Assembly: GCF_029840925.1 (NCBI RefSeq)
Contig: NZ_JAOCDM010000009.1
Coordinates: 25,504 to 89,503, forward strand
From: Pseudomonas sp. GD03858
GTDB lineage: Bacteria > Pseudomonadota > Gammaproteobacteria > Pseudomonadales > Pseudomonadaceae
DNA: 64,000 bases
Direction of reading: 5' to 3'
Part shown: piece by piece, positions 33,466 to 41,375 of the stretch
How positions within the stretch are numbered: the stretch's first letter is position 1
Layout of the letters: every line of letters begins with the position of its first letter
Notes under the pieces: generated by a model
What the model was told of the DNA's origin: nothing
What the model saw: only the letters and a program-made list of their open reading frames with translations
Databases searched by the model: none
Translations under genes and position numbers: made by a program

Positions 33466-33496
33466 ATGTTCTCATGTCCATACTGGAGCGCAACCG

Positions 33497-33769
33497 ATGG
33501 CCCGTCCCACGCACCCCAACAAGGAAGTCGAGCAGACCCTGATACACGCCGAGGCGCAGGGTTGGAAAGTCGTGGTACGAGGCGGCCATTGCTGGGGGCG
33601 CATCTATTGCCCCAACAACGATCGCGAATGCCGTTGCGGCGAGTTCTGCATCACTAGTGTGTGGAGCACACCGAGAAACCCGGGCAACTTCGCCCGTCAG
33701 TTGCGGCGAATCGTCGACAACTGCACGTCGGCGCGCGGTATCGTCAATCAGCCTGTGGAGCACATGTGA
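33497..33769 (+). CDS. HicA-like small protein with Cys cluster (putative toxin)
   Basis: 90 residues. The pattern 'helix, GWKVVVRGGHCWGRIYC' (residues 22-38) resembles the HicA mRNA-interferase fold (dsRBD-like), with His31 at the place of the HicA catalytic His. Unlike HicA it has Cys38, Cys45, Cys47 and Cys51 (CPNNDRECRCGEFC), a possible metal site, and ends with a helix (GNFARQLRRIVDNC). GGAG lies 8 bases before the ATG. Its stop overlaps the start of the HTH gene (TGATG). The order toxin-like gene then DNA-binding partner and the upstream palindrome suggest a toxin-antitoxin operon. This is inference; no characterised homologue is known to me. Confidence 0.75.
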   Translation: MARPTHPNKEVEQTLIHAEAQGWKVVVRGGHCWGRIYCPNNDRECRCGEFCITSVWSTPRNPGNFARQLRRIVDNCTSARGIVNQPVEHM

Positions 33770-34263
33770 TGGAGTATGAATTCACTCTCAAGTACCAGTT
33801 GACCGGTGACGAAGATGTCGATGCGCTGATCGAACGGCTGGGGGAGGACGGTTGCGATGACGCCGTGATCGGTATCGGTCAGCCGGGTCGCCTGGCGTTG
33901 GCCTTCGTCCGTGAAGGGGCGAGCGCCCAGGAGGCGATGCATGGCGCCCTGGCGGATGTCCGGCGTGTGATACCGCATGCCCGGTTGATCGAGGCCAGCC
34001 CTGATCTGGTCGGCCTCACCGACGTGGCTGAACTGGTGGGCGTGTCCCGGCAGAACATGCGCAAGCTGATGCTCTCCCACCACCGCAGCTTCCCGGTACC
34101 GGTGCATGATGGCAGCCTGTCGCTCTGGCACCTTGCCGAGATCCTGTCCTGGATGCAGGAGCGCGGCAACTATGCCATCGCCCAGACCCTGCTGGAACTG
34201 GCCCGCACGGCGATGCAGGTGAACGTTGCCAGGGCGCAGGAACGCGTGGCAGGAGGACGATGA
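33769..34263 (+). CDS. HTH-domain partner of the HicA-like protein (putative antitoxin/repressor)
   Basis: 164 residues. The N-terminal half (1-75) is an alpha/beta domain starting MEYEFTLKYQLTGDEDVDAL, with DDAVIGIGQPGRLALAF. The middle contains an excisionase/MerR-like helix-turn-helix, GLTDVAELVGVSRQNMRKL (about 82-100), followed by a beta wing (FPVPVHDGSLSLWHLAEILS). The C-terminal helix (138-160) is amphipathic. Translation is coupled to the HicA-like gene by a one-base overlap. The likely role is neutralising the partner and repressing the operon at the palindrome at 33448. A perfect hairpin covers its stop codon. Confidence 0.75.
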   Translation: MEYEFTLKYQLTGDEDVDALIERLGEDGCDDAVIGIGQPGRLALAFVREGASAQEAMHGALADVRRVIPHARLIEASPDLVGLTDVAELVGVSRQNMRKLMLSHHRSFPVPVHDGSLSLWHLAEILSWMQERGNYAIAQTLLELARTAMQVNVARAQERVAGGR

Positions 34264-34285
34264 TGCAATCCCTTGCATCATCGTC
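34256..34285. terminator. Perfect hairpin between convergent genes
   Basis: GACGATGATGCAA-TCCC-TTGCATCATCGTC: 13-bp perfect arms and a 4-base loop, covering the stop codon of the HTH gene and ending 12 bases before the TonB-receptor stop. There is no U-tract, so it may be a rho-independent-like pause or an mRNA-end stabiliser in both directions. Confidence 0.6.
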
Positions 34286-34296
34286 GCTCGCCGGGC

Positions 34297-36849
34297 TCAG
34301 AAGAACCGGGTCACGCTGATCTTGGCGTTGCGCCCGACGGTATAGGCGTTCTCTCCCGACAGTTCCGGCCTGACAGCCTTGTTGAACAGGTTGTCCACGG
34401 TCAGGTTGACCTCGGTCCCTTTCAGGTACGCCTGCTGCGGTTTCCAGTTGGCGAACAGTCCGTGGATCTCGTACTTCTCGTTGCCGAAGTTGTCGTAGTA
34501 ACGGTCGCCGAGCGCGCTGGCCGGGCCTTCGAAGTACTTGTCGCTGGGCAGGTGGCGGGTGGCGCCGACGAATTGCGCGGTCCAGCCTACACGGGCGTCC
34601 CAGGCCGGAATCTTCACCCCCAGGGTAGTGATCCACTTGGGCGCCGGTACGTCCTTGGCCCACACGTCCGGGCCCCACGGGTTGGTGTAGGCGCCTTCAT
34701 GGCGGCCTTCCATCCAGGCGTACGACACGGCACCGAACAGGTAGGTGGAGTCGTAGAACGTCTCGATCTCGAAGCCTTTGTAGACCACGTCGCCGATGTT
34801 GCGGTAGTTGCCCATCAGGCCGCCGCCGCAGGTGTTGGCGATGCTGCCGCCGGTGGCCAACTGCTCCTGGCAACCGACACCGGTGGCCTTGAAGATCTCG
34901 TCGGTGATCTTGTTGCGGAACAGCGTGGCGCGCACCTGGGCGCTGTCGCCCTGGGTGAACACGTTGGAGAAGTCGCTGATGCTACCCACGCGCACGCCGG
35001 TGATGCGCTCCGGGTCAAGGTTGCGGCTGGTCGACGTGCGGCTGCCCACGCCTTGTACTTCGTACTGTTCATCCAGTACCGGTGCGCGCCAGGTCTTGCT
35101 GTAGTCGGCGAACAGCGCGGTCTGATCGCTGACCTTCCAGAACAGCGACAGACGCGGCGACCAGCCGCTGTAGGTCTTTTCGCTGTAGTCGTGCCCAGCC
35201 TGCGGGTTGTTGTAGTAAGGCGCCTGGTTGGGCTTGCCTTCGTTGGCGACATGATCGTAGCGCAGCGACGGGGTGATGGTCAGGCTGCCCAGGGTGATGG
35301 CGTCTTGCAGGTAGTAGCCCTGGCTGTCGACCTGGCCGCTGGGCATGAAGTAGGGCTGGTAGTGGCCATAGTTGTACTTGGGCACTTCATAGGTCTTGCC
35401 GGGCATCCACATCTGCGTGTCGCGATCATGGCGGCGAACCTGCACGCCCGCGGTCAGCGCATGTTCCAGCGGGCCGGTGAGGAAGGTGCTGGTGTTCTTC
35501 ACATCGAGCATGCGGTCCTTGTACTCGGTGTCCATCTTGCGACCGCCGGTGGCCGGCTGGAAGAACGCCGTGGCTTCGCGCTCGTCGGTCTGCTTGGTGT
35601 CGGACTCGGAGTACTTCACCTGCAGGTCGACCCACGGATTCTCGATCGGCTGGTACTTGTAGGTGGCCGACCAGGTGGTATCGGTCGTGGTGCGGTTGGC
35701 CAGGAAGCGCTTGAGCGAGCCGTCGTAGCCGTACTTCTTGATGTCCGCAGCGCTCGGTGGCGCCGGGTAGGCCGTGGAGGCGAAGGTGGTCCAGCGTTCA
35801 CTCTCGGAGCGCGAGTAGGACAGCCCCAGGCTGTGCTCGTCGGTGAAGTGGACATTGCCCTTGAGCAGCACACCGTCCAGGTCCAGGGCGCTATAGGGCA
35901 CGCGCTTGGGGTTGACCGGCCACTGGTTGTTGGGGTCGGGCAGGTTGTCGGCCATCTTCAGGTTGCCGCCGTCGCGCTTGGTGTAATAGACCAGGCCATC
36001 GAAGCGTCCGTCGTCGCTGCGACCGAACAGCGCCGAGCTGTAGATCTGCTGGTGGTCGTTGCTGGCATAACCGTACTTGAGCATGGCGCCACTGTTGCGG
36101 CCTTCCTGCAGCAGGTCGCCGGCATCCTTGGTCTCCATGTTGACGCTGCCGCCGAAGCCACCGTTGCCGGTCTTCACCGAGTGCGGCCCCTTGTCCACTT
36201 CGATGTGCTTGATCAGCTCCGGCTCGATGAAGATGGTGCCTTGCTGGTAACGCTCGAAGCCGCTCTTGGGCGCGCCGTCGAGGGTCATTGGCACGTCCTC
36301 GGCGTCGCCCAGGCCCCAGATGTTGATGGTCTGGCCGCCCGGCTTGGACGAGCCGCCCATGTTCACGCCCGGCAGGGTGGCGAGCACGCTGGGGATGTTG
36401 TTCGGCTGGTAGCGGTCGATCTGTTCCTGGTCGAGGGTCGAGCGCCCGACGTTGCCCGGGTCGACCTGCTGGCCGTCGCCGACGATGCTCAGGGCGCCGA
36501 GCTGGATGCTGTTGTCGGCGCTCGGATCGTCCTCGCGCAGACGCACCACATACGTGTTGCCCATGCGCACGACATTGAAGCGGCTGCCGATCAGCAGTCG
36601 GCTGATGGCCGCTTCAGCCTCGAAGTCGCCCTTGAGTGCCGGGGCCTGAGCCGCGCCAAGCAGGCCTTCGTCGAACAGCAGCTGGACCTTGGCCTGCTGG
36701 GCCAGCTGGCTCAGCGAGCGGGCCAACGGTTGCGCAGGCAGGTCGAACGGTACCGGGGCGGCTTCGGCGGCCAGGCTCACGGCCAGGCACAGGGCGAGCA
36801 AGGTAGGTCGGGCAGGCAGGCAGTGCAACGGACGCAACGCGGACAACAT
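34297..36849 (-). CDS. TonB-dependent heme-type receptor with signalling domain (HxuA/HasR-like)
   Basis: 850 residues. The signal peptide is followed by an STN signalling domain (about 35-100; VPFDLPAQPLARSLSQLAQQ), then a plug (about 120-240; NNIPSVLATLPGVNMGG) and a 22-strand barrel ending SVTRFF. DGAPKSGFERYQQGTIFIEP and VDKGPHSVKTGNGGFGG strongly resemble HasR/HxuA. A WRAP...NLDPERITG segment matches the FRAP/NPNL loop of heme receptors, but the His usually found within that loop is absent. The ATG at 36849 follows GGGGGAA; a TTG upstream is rejected. It is the last gene of a sigma/anti-sigma/receptor cassette, with a Fur box upstream. Confidence 0.8.
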   Translation of the reverse strand: MLSALRPLHCLPARPTLLALCLAVSLAAEAAPVPFDLPAQPLARSLSQLAQQAKVQLLFDEGLLGAAQAPALKGDFEAEAAISRLLIGSRFNVVRMGNTYVVRLREDDPSADNSIQLGALSIVGDGQQVDPGNVGRSTLDQEQIDRYQPNNIPSVLATLPGVNMGGSSKPGGQTINIWGLGDAEDVPMTLDGAPKSGFERYQQGTIFIEPELIKHIEVDKGPHSVKTGNGGFGGSVNMETKDAGDLLQEGRNSGAMLKYGYASNDHQQIYSSALFGRSDDGRFDGLVYYTKRDGGNLKMADNLPDPNNQWPVNPKRVPYSALDLDGVLLKGNVHFTDEHSLGLSYSRSESERWTTFASTAYPAPPSAADIKKYGYDGSLKRFLANRTTTDTTWSATYKYQPIENPWVDLQVKYSESDTKQTDEREATAFFQPATGGRKMDTEYKDRMLDVKNTSTFLTGPLEHALTAGVQVRRHDRDTQMWMPGKTYEVPKYNYGHYQPYFMPSGQVDSQGYYLQDAITLGSLTITPSLRYDHVANEGKPNQAPYYNNPQAGHDYSEKTYSGWSPRLSLFWKVSDQTALFADYSKTWRAPVLDEQYEVQGVGSRTSTSRNLDPERITGVRVGSISDFSNVFTQGDSAQVRATLFRNKITDEIFKATGVGCQEQLATGGSIANTCGGGLMGNYRNIGDVVYKGFEIETFYDSTYLFGAVSYAWMEGRHEGAYTNPWGPDVWAKDVPAPKWITTLGVKIPAWDARVGWTAQFVGATRHLPSDKYFEGPASALGDRYYDNFGNEKYEIHGLFANWKPQQAYLKGTEVNLTVDNLFNKAVRPELSGENAYTVGRNAKISVTRFF

Positions 36850-36939
36850 GGATTCCCCCAAACGGCAAAAGGCCGGAAAAAGCCCGCCATCACGCGGCAG
36901 GCGAGGAGGAAGACGCGTCTTTGCGAAAATACCTCACCT

Positions 36940-36958
36940 GCGAATGATAAAAATTCTC
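36940..36958 (-). promoter_or_regulatory. Fur box candidate upstream of the heme-type receptor
   Basis: GCGAATGATAAAAATTCTC (plus strand) matches the 19-bp Fur consensus GATAATGATAATCATTATC at 14 positions. It lies about 90 bp before the receptor start, in the gap after the anti-sigma gene. Confidence 0.65.
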
Positions 36959-36961
36959 AAA

Positions 36962-37915
36962 TTATTTTGCGCGTCGCTCGATACGCAGACGGCCGTCGGC
37001 CAGCAGGGTGGTCTTGACCGGTAACAGGGCGGGCAGGGCGTTGAGCAGCGCGTCGGGGTCATGCACATCGAGATTGCCCGACACCTTGTAGCGGCCCAGG
37101 GCCGGATCGGCCAGCACCACCGGGTGCTGGCGGTACAGTCCGAGTTCGTCGACCAGGCTGGCCAGTTCACGGTTGCGGAAGCTCACATGGCCTTCGCGCC
37201 AGCCGGCGACTGGCTGCTCGCCCAGCTCCTGGCGAGTCAGACTGCCTTGCGCCAGATCGTAGGTGGCGCCTTGGTGGGCACCGAGCAACAGCGGGGCGTT
37301 GCGCTCACCAGGCGTTTCGAAGGCGACCTGGCCGTGGGCGACGGCGACCACCAGTTCGCGGTCGCCGCGACGCAGATCGAAGCCGGTACCGACCACTCGC
37401 ACCCGACCGCTGCCGGCGTCGACGAACAGCGGGCGTTCCTTGTCGGGCGCGACGTCGATGTACAGCTGGCCATGATCGAGGTGGATCAGCCGGCGTTCGG
37501 CGCTGAAGTCCAGGCGCAGGCGGGTCTGCGCGTTCACGTACAGCTGGCTGCCGTCGGGCAATTTCAGGCGTTGCGCTGACTGCACGGCGGCAATGCGCTG
37601 GCTGAGCGGCTCGCTGCCGGCGCCTGGGTTGCCGACCACTACCGCGCACAGCAGCGCCGCCGCTGCCGCCAGGGCCGGGCGCCAGCGGGTCGGGCGGCGG
37701 ACCGGCAGCGGGGTCGGGCGACTGGCCTGCTTGAGTGCCGCCAGATCGTCCCACAGCTGTTCGAACTGGCGATAGGCGCGCGCGTGCTCCGCTACCTGCA
37801 TCCATTGGGCAAATGCCTTGCGCGCCTCCCGCGAAGGGGCATTGCGGTTGCGACTGAACCAGCTCGCCGCCTGGGCGTCGATCGGGGACGGGTCGAGCTC
37901 GTCGGTGGGGGTCAT
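36962..37915 (-). CDS. FecR-family anti-sigma factor
   Basis: 317 residues. The N-terminal DUF4880 sigma-binding domain (about 12-60; AASWFSRNRNAPSREARKAF) is followed by a membrane helix near residues 80-97 (ALAAAAALLCAVVVG). The periplasmic FecR domain (LKLPDGSQLYVNAQTRLRLD, RVVGTGFDLRRGD) comes next, with a C-terminal STN-contacting region. In the membrane it relays the occupied-receptor signal to the ECF sigma factor encoded just upstream, overlapping by 4 bases. Receptor gene downstream. Confidence 0.9.
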   Translation of the reverse strand: MTPTDELDPSPIDAQAASWFSRNRNAPSREARKAFAQWMQVAEHARAYRQFEQLWDDLAALKQASRPTPLPVRRPTRWRPALAAAAALLCAVVVGNPGAGSEPLSQRIAAVQSAQRLKLPDGSQLYVNAQTRLRLDFSAERRLIHLDHGQLYIDVAPDKERPLFVDAGSGRVRVVGTGFDLRRGDRELVVAVAHGQVAFETPGERNAPLLLGAHQGATYDLAQGSLTRQELGEQPVAGWREGHVSFRNRELASLVDELGLYRQHPVVLADPALGRYKVSGNLDVHDPDALLNALPALLPVKTTLLADGRLRIERRAK

Positions 37916-38448
37916 GGGGACTGCTCCGTGCCGGTGTCACTGTCCAGGCGTTGCTTGCATTGCAGCAGGGCGGCGGCGATGTGCTTTTCGACCATGCTGA
38001 CGGAAATGTTCATGCGCTCGGCGATCTGGGCCTGGGTCAGGCCTTCGAAACGGTGCAGCATAAGGGCTTCGCGCCGGCGCGGCGAGAGCTCGGCGAGCAC
38101 TTGGCGCAATTGATTCAGCCGTTGTTGCTGCTGGGCGTGGTCCAGCGGGTCGTTCGCCTGCGCAGGCAGCTCGTCGGGCAAGGCGTCTTCGGCCAGCACC
38201 ACCTGGCGTACCTTCTGTCGCCGCCAGTGGTCGCTGAGCAGGTTGCGCGCCACCTGGAACAGGAATGCCCGGGGCTGCTCCACCTTGGCCCGGTCCCGGT
38301 AGCCCAGCCACTGGGCGAACACGTCCTGGGTCATGTCCGCGGCATCGCTGGCATTATCCGTGCGCTTGCGCAGGAAATGCAGGATGTCGGCATAGAAACC
38401 TCGGCAGGCTTCTTGTGCGGTGGTGGGGTCGGGTTTGGGGCGCTGCAT
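37912..38448 (-). CDS. ECF sigma factor, FecI family
   Basis: 178 residues. Region 2 (DAADMTQDVFAQWLG with the following RAFLFQVARNLLSDHWRR) and region 4 (LSPRRREALMLHRFEGLTQA then QIAERMNISVSMVEKHI) are both clear and match iron-starvation sigma factors. It directs transcription of the heme-type receptor gene when the receptor binds substrate. It is the first gene of the cassette, and its promoter carries a Fur box, so iron-replete cells would shut it off. Confidence 0.92.
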   Translation of the reverse strand: MQRPKPDPTTAQEACRGFYADILHFLRKRTDNASDAADMTQDVFAQWLGYRDRAKVEQPRAFLFQVARNLLSDHWRRQKVRQVVLAEDALPDELPAQANDPLDHAQQQQRLNQLRQVLAELSPRRREALMLHRFEGLTQAQIAERMNISVSMVEKHIAAALLQCKQRLDSDTGTEQSP

Positions 38449-38493
38449 GCACGCTTTCCGGAGCTGGCAAGAGGAAAGGGTGCGGATCTTATC

Positions 38494-38512
38494 GAGAATT
38501 ATTTACATTTGC
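38494..38512 (-). promoter_or_regulatory. Fur box candidate upstream of the FecI-type sigma gene
   Basis: On the minus strand GCAAATGTAAATAATTCTC matches the Fur consensus at 13 of 19 positions. It is 46 bp before the sigma-factor start codon, overlapping the probable promoter. Confidence 0.6.
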
Positions 38513-38524
38513 AAAATAGTACGA

Positions 38525-39541
38525 TCAACGCCGACGGTTAAGTTCGGCGGGCGCCGCAATGGCCAGGTCGAGGCGCCCCAGCGGGTGGCTGGTGGCATCG
38601 AAAAAATGCAGTGAAGTTTGCTCAAGATCGGCGAAGCGCTGAGTAAAGTGCTGTTTCTGATTGATGATCGAGGCTTCGCTCAGTGGCCGGACGGCGATGG
38701 CCAGATGCTGTGGACGCGCCTGGCGGATGGCATCGAGCAGGTGCTGGTCGCTGCTGTCCAGGTGTTGTCCGAACAGGCACAGCCCCTCTCGCTCCCGGGC
38801 AAGTTGCCCCAGGCTCCAGGACAGATAGTCCGAGTTGCGCAGGGCGCGCAGCTTGTCGTCGCTGCGGCTTTCATTGACGAACAGCGGTACTTCGCCAGGG
38901 ATGTTGACGGCGAAGCCCTCTAACAGTTCGGCCTGCTCGGCGCTGCGCTGGCGCGTGCTGCCATCGGGCAGCTTGAGCAAGTGCATGCCGCCGTGCAGGT
39001 GCAGGACACGAATACCGTCGCCTGGTGCACGGCGAACATCGAAGAAACCCTGTTCGTCGAAGACTGTGGCGAAACCTTGCGGGTCCTCGGCGATCGCCCA
39101 GGGCAGGATCAGGTCGTAATTGCTGGTGTAGACCGTGCGGTATTGACGCAGCGCCTGGTTGATCGCCTGGCGCGTCGGGACGGCGAACAGCGACCAGGGC
39201 AGGTGGACGGCCCGTACCGCATGGATCAGCGCTTCCTTGATCGAGTAATAGCGGTTCAGTGGCGCGGTGGAGTTGATCGCCAGCGCGGCGTTGGCCCGCA
39301 CGGTGCTGTTCAGGGTGCTGAGCACGGGCTCGAACAGTTCGCTGCCGAGTGCCTTGAACAACGCCTGGTCGCTCACGCCCAGGGCCTTGTGCCTGACGCG
39401 TTGTGCTTCCTCGAACAGCGAAAAGTAGCCGAACGGTTTCCACAGCGCGCGACTGGCGCCATTGCCCAGCAGCAGGGCGTTGCAGGGGTGGCACTGGTTG
39501 AGGTCGGCCCAGGCGGGCAGGTGGGCGTCGAGTGCGGGCAT
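38525..39541 (-). CDS. DUF4917 protein with SIR2-like signature
   Basis: 338 residues, cytoplasmic, with no signal or membrane segment. Its order of motifs follows the SIR2/NADase fold: LLLGNGAS (24-31) at the dinucleotide-binding loop, VYTSNYDLILPWA (137-149), VLHLHGGMHLL (179-189) and FGQHLDSSDQHLLDAI (257-272). Members of the DUF4917 family have this layout. SIR2-like enzymes bind or cleave NAD, and several serve in phage defence, but no enzymatic function is established here. It stands alone between two iron-uptake cassettes. Its promoter (39542-39682) is shared with the divergent glpQ-like gene. Confidence 0.75.
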   Translation of the reverse strand: MPALDAHLPAWADLNQCHPCNALLLGNGASRALWKPFGYFSLFEEAQRVRHKALGVSDQALFKALGSELFEPVLSTLNSTVRANAALAINSTAPLNRYYSIKEALIHAVRAVHLPWSLFAVPTRQAINQALRQYRTVYTSNYDLILPWAIAEDPQGFATVFDEQGFFDVRRAPGDGIRVLHLHGGMHLLKLPDGSTRQRSAEQAELLEGFAVNIPGEVPLFVNESRSDDKLRALRNSDYLSWSLGQLAREREGLCLFGQHLDSSDQHLLDAIRQARPQHLAIAVRPLSEASIINQKQHFTQRFADLEQTSLHFFDATSHPLGRLDLAIAAPAELNRRR

Positions 39542-39682
39542 GACAGGTCCGTGGGCTGCGGGGAAACGCGGGCGACTTTAGCATGTCATGCGTAATGTGC
39601 GAGGCTTGCCGTCCAGCGCAATCCATCGCGCATGGCAAGGGCTCTATTGCAGGGCCTGCCCACTCGTACAAGGAACAGTCGA

Positions 39683-40756
39683 ATGAACAGTACTTCCCTC
39701 ATCCTGAGTCTCGGCCTGAGCACGCTGTTGACCACCGGCCTGGCTTGCGCCGCCGATGGCGCGGCGTTGGCCAAGGCGCAGGATATCCCGCACCCGGCCG
39801 TGATCGCCCACCGAGGCGCGTCGTACGATGCCCCGGAGTCCACCACGCCAGCCTACCTGCTGGCCCGTGAGCTGGGCGCCGACTACCTGGAGATGGACCT
39901 GCAGCGGACCCGCGACGGGGTACTGGTGGTGGTCCATGACGATGTGCTGGGCCGTACCAGCGATGTCGCCGAACGCTACCCTGAGCGCAAGACCAGCCCG
40001 GTCAGTGCCTTCACCCTGGCCGAGCTCAAGGCGCTGGATGCCGGCAGCTGGTTCAACAAGGCTTATCCCGAGCGTGCCCGGGACGCGTTCAAGGGGCAGC
40101 GCATCCTGACCCTGGACGAGGTGATCGACATCGCCGAAGGCAATCCCGACCGTCATCCCGGCCTGTACATCGAGACCAAGGAACCTGCCCAGTTCCCTGG
40201 CATCGAGCAGGATCTGAAAAAGCGTCTCGAGGCTCGCGGCTGGCTCGACAAGCCGGGCCGGGTGGTATTGCAGACTTTCGATCGCAATAGCCTCGAACTG
40301 CTGCACAAGGCGATGCCGCAAGTGCCGAAGATCCTCCTGCTGTGGGTGGCCAAGGGGGCGATCGAGCCGGCCTCGGGCCAGGATTTCGCCGAATCCGGCG
40401 AGCAGGACAAGTCAGCCTTCTACGCCCGCCAGCAACCCAAGGACCGCGCCGAGTTCGAGCGCTGGCTCGACCATGCCAAGGCCGGTGGGGCTATCGGCAC
40501 CGGCCCGTCGGCGACCCGGACGCACCTGGGAGAGCAGAGCTACGCCGACCTGATCCAGCCGTGGATGAATCAGGCCAGCCACGACAAGGGACTGCTGGTT
40601 CACGTGTACACCCTCGACGAGAAGGTGGACTTCGACAAGGCGATGAAAGCGGGCGTGGATGGCATCTTCACCAACCGCGCGGGTGAGCTGATGCGCTTCT
40701 ATGGCCGGCCAGTGCCGCTCAACGAAGGCCAGTTGCTGAAGACGCTCGGTTACTGA
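39683..40756 (+). CDS. glpQ: Periplasmic glycerophosphodiester phosphodiesterase (GlpQ-type)
   Basis: 357 residues. The signal peptide (about 23 residues; LSTLLTTGLACA|ADGAA) exports it to the periplasm. The GDPD barrel begins IAHRGASYDAPESTTPAY, with the catalytic first His; the metal-binding Glu and Asp are in YLEMDLQRTRDGVLVVVHDD with the second His. It ends VDGIFTNRAGEL. It hydrolyses glycerophosphodiesters to glycerol-3-phosphate and an alcohol. The start at ATG 39683 was chosen because the signal peptide begins there; the frame extends 17 codons upstream. Confidence 0.92.
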   Translation: MNSTSLILSLGLSTLLTTGLACAADGAALAKAQDIPHPAVIAHRGASYDAPESTTPAYLLARELGADYLEMDLQRTRDGVLVVVHDDVLGRTSDVAERYPERKTSPVSAFTLAELKALDAGSWFNKAYPERARDAFKGQRILTLDEVIDIAEGNPDRHPGLYIETKEPAQFPGIEQDLKKRLEARGWLDKPGRVVLQTFDRNSLELLHKAMPQVPKILLLWVAKGAIEPASGQDFAESGEQDKSAFYARQQPKDRAEFERWLDHAKAGGAIGTGPSATRTHLGEQSYADLIQPWMNQASHDKGLLVHVYTLDEKVDFDKAMKAGVDGIFTNRAGELMRFYGRPVPLNEGQLLKTLGY

Positions 40757-40794
40757 ATCCAAGCCGAGGCTGGCGATGGCCGAATGACATGTGT

Positions 40795-40820
40795 GAGAAT
40801 GATAGGAATTCCTATTATCA
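40795..40820 (+). promoter_or_regulatory. Fur box candidate for the second sigma cassette
   Basis: GAGAATGATAGGAATTCCTA then TTATCA: an extended near-palindrome containing NAT-A/T-AT hexamers of the Fur type (GATAAT/ATTATC ends). It lies 19 bp before the sigma-factor start and 38 bp after the glpQ stop, so it must overlap the promoter. Confidence 0.7.
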
Positions 40821-40838
40821 CCCATCGCCACCTCAGCA

Positions 40839-41375
40839 ATGACCTTTCTCTCCACCGACTGGAGTGCCCGAGCGGCGCTCCCGGCTGTCGTCGATGACCT
40901 GCTCGCCCATTACAGCGATCTGCGTCGCTATCTCTGCGGTCGCTTGCGCAACCCCGACGACGCGGCTGATATCGCCCAATCCAGCTTCGCCCAGGCCTAC
41001 GCCCACGCCCTCAGCGCGCCGGTGATCAATGCCCGGGCCCTGCTGTTCCAGGCGGCGCGCAACCTGTGCATCGACCAGTATCGGCGGCGCAGCACCGAGC
41101 TGGCGGCCCTGGAGGACTGGCTGGCGCGGGCAGAATGGCTGAGCCCCAGTGTCGAAGCGATCATGATCGCCCGCGAGCAGCTGCAGCACCTGATCGCCCG
41201 CATCGAGCGCATGCCGAAGCTGCGTCGGGAAGTGTTCGTCCGCGTGCGCCTGCATGGTCACAGCCACCGCGAGGTCTGCGAGGCGCTGGGACTGTCGGCC
41301 AAGTCGGTCGAGCTGCACATCGCCCGTGCGGTCTTCGACCTGTCGGAACTGCGCCTGGCCGCGCGCCATGACTGA
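40839..41375 (+). CDS. ECF sigma factor, FecI family
   Basis: 178 residues. Region 2 includes LRNPDDAADIAQSSFAQAYA and NARALLFQAARNLCIDQYRR. Region 4 includes RMPKLRREVFVRVRLHGHSH then REVCEALGLSAKSVELH. It is the iron-starvation sigma class and is the first gene of the siderophore-receptor cassette. It is preceded by a Fur box and overlaps the anti-sigma gene by 8 bases. It is diverged from the other FecI copy at 37912, so the two signalling systems are not a recent duplication. Confidence 0.91.
   Translation: MTFLSTDWSARAALPAVVDDLLAHYSDLRRYLCGRLRNPDDAADIAQSSFAQAYAHALSAPVINARALLFQAARNLCIDQYRRRSTELAALEDWLARAEWLSPSVEAIMIAREQLQHLIARIERMPKLRREVFVRVRLHGHSHREVCEALGLSAKSVELHIARAVFDLSELRLAARHD

Noticed and set aside
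33460..33484. TTGACA / CATACT considered as a firm promoter of the HicA-like pair
   Set aside because: With this -10 the transcript would start only about 6 bases before the ATG and would exclude the GGAG site. The hexamers may be chance, so only the palindrome is annotated.
34273..37017. 914-codon plus-strand frame opposite the heme-type receptor
   Set aside because: Same cause: an antisense frame of a TonB receptor with clear plug and barrel motifs.
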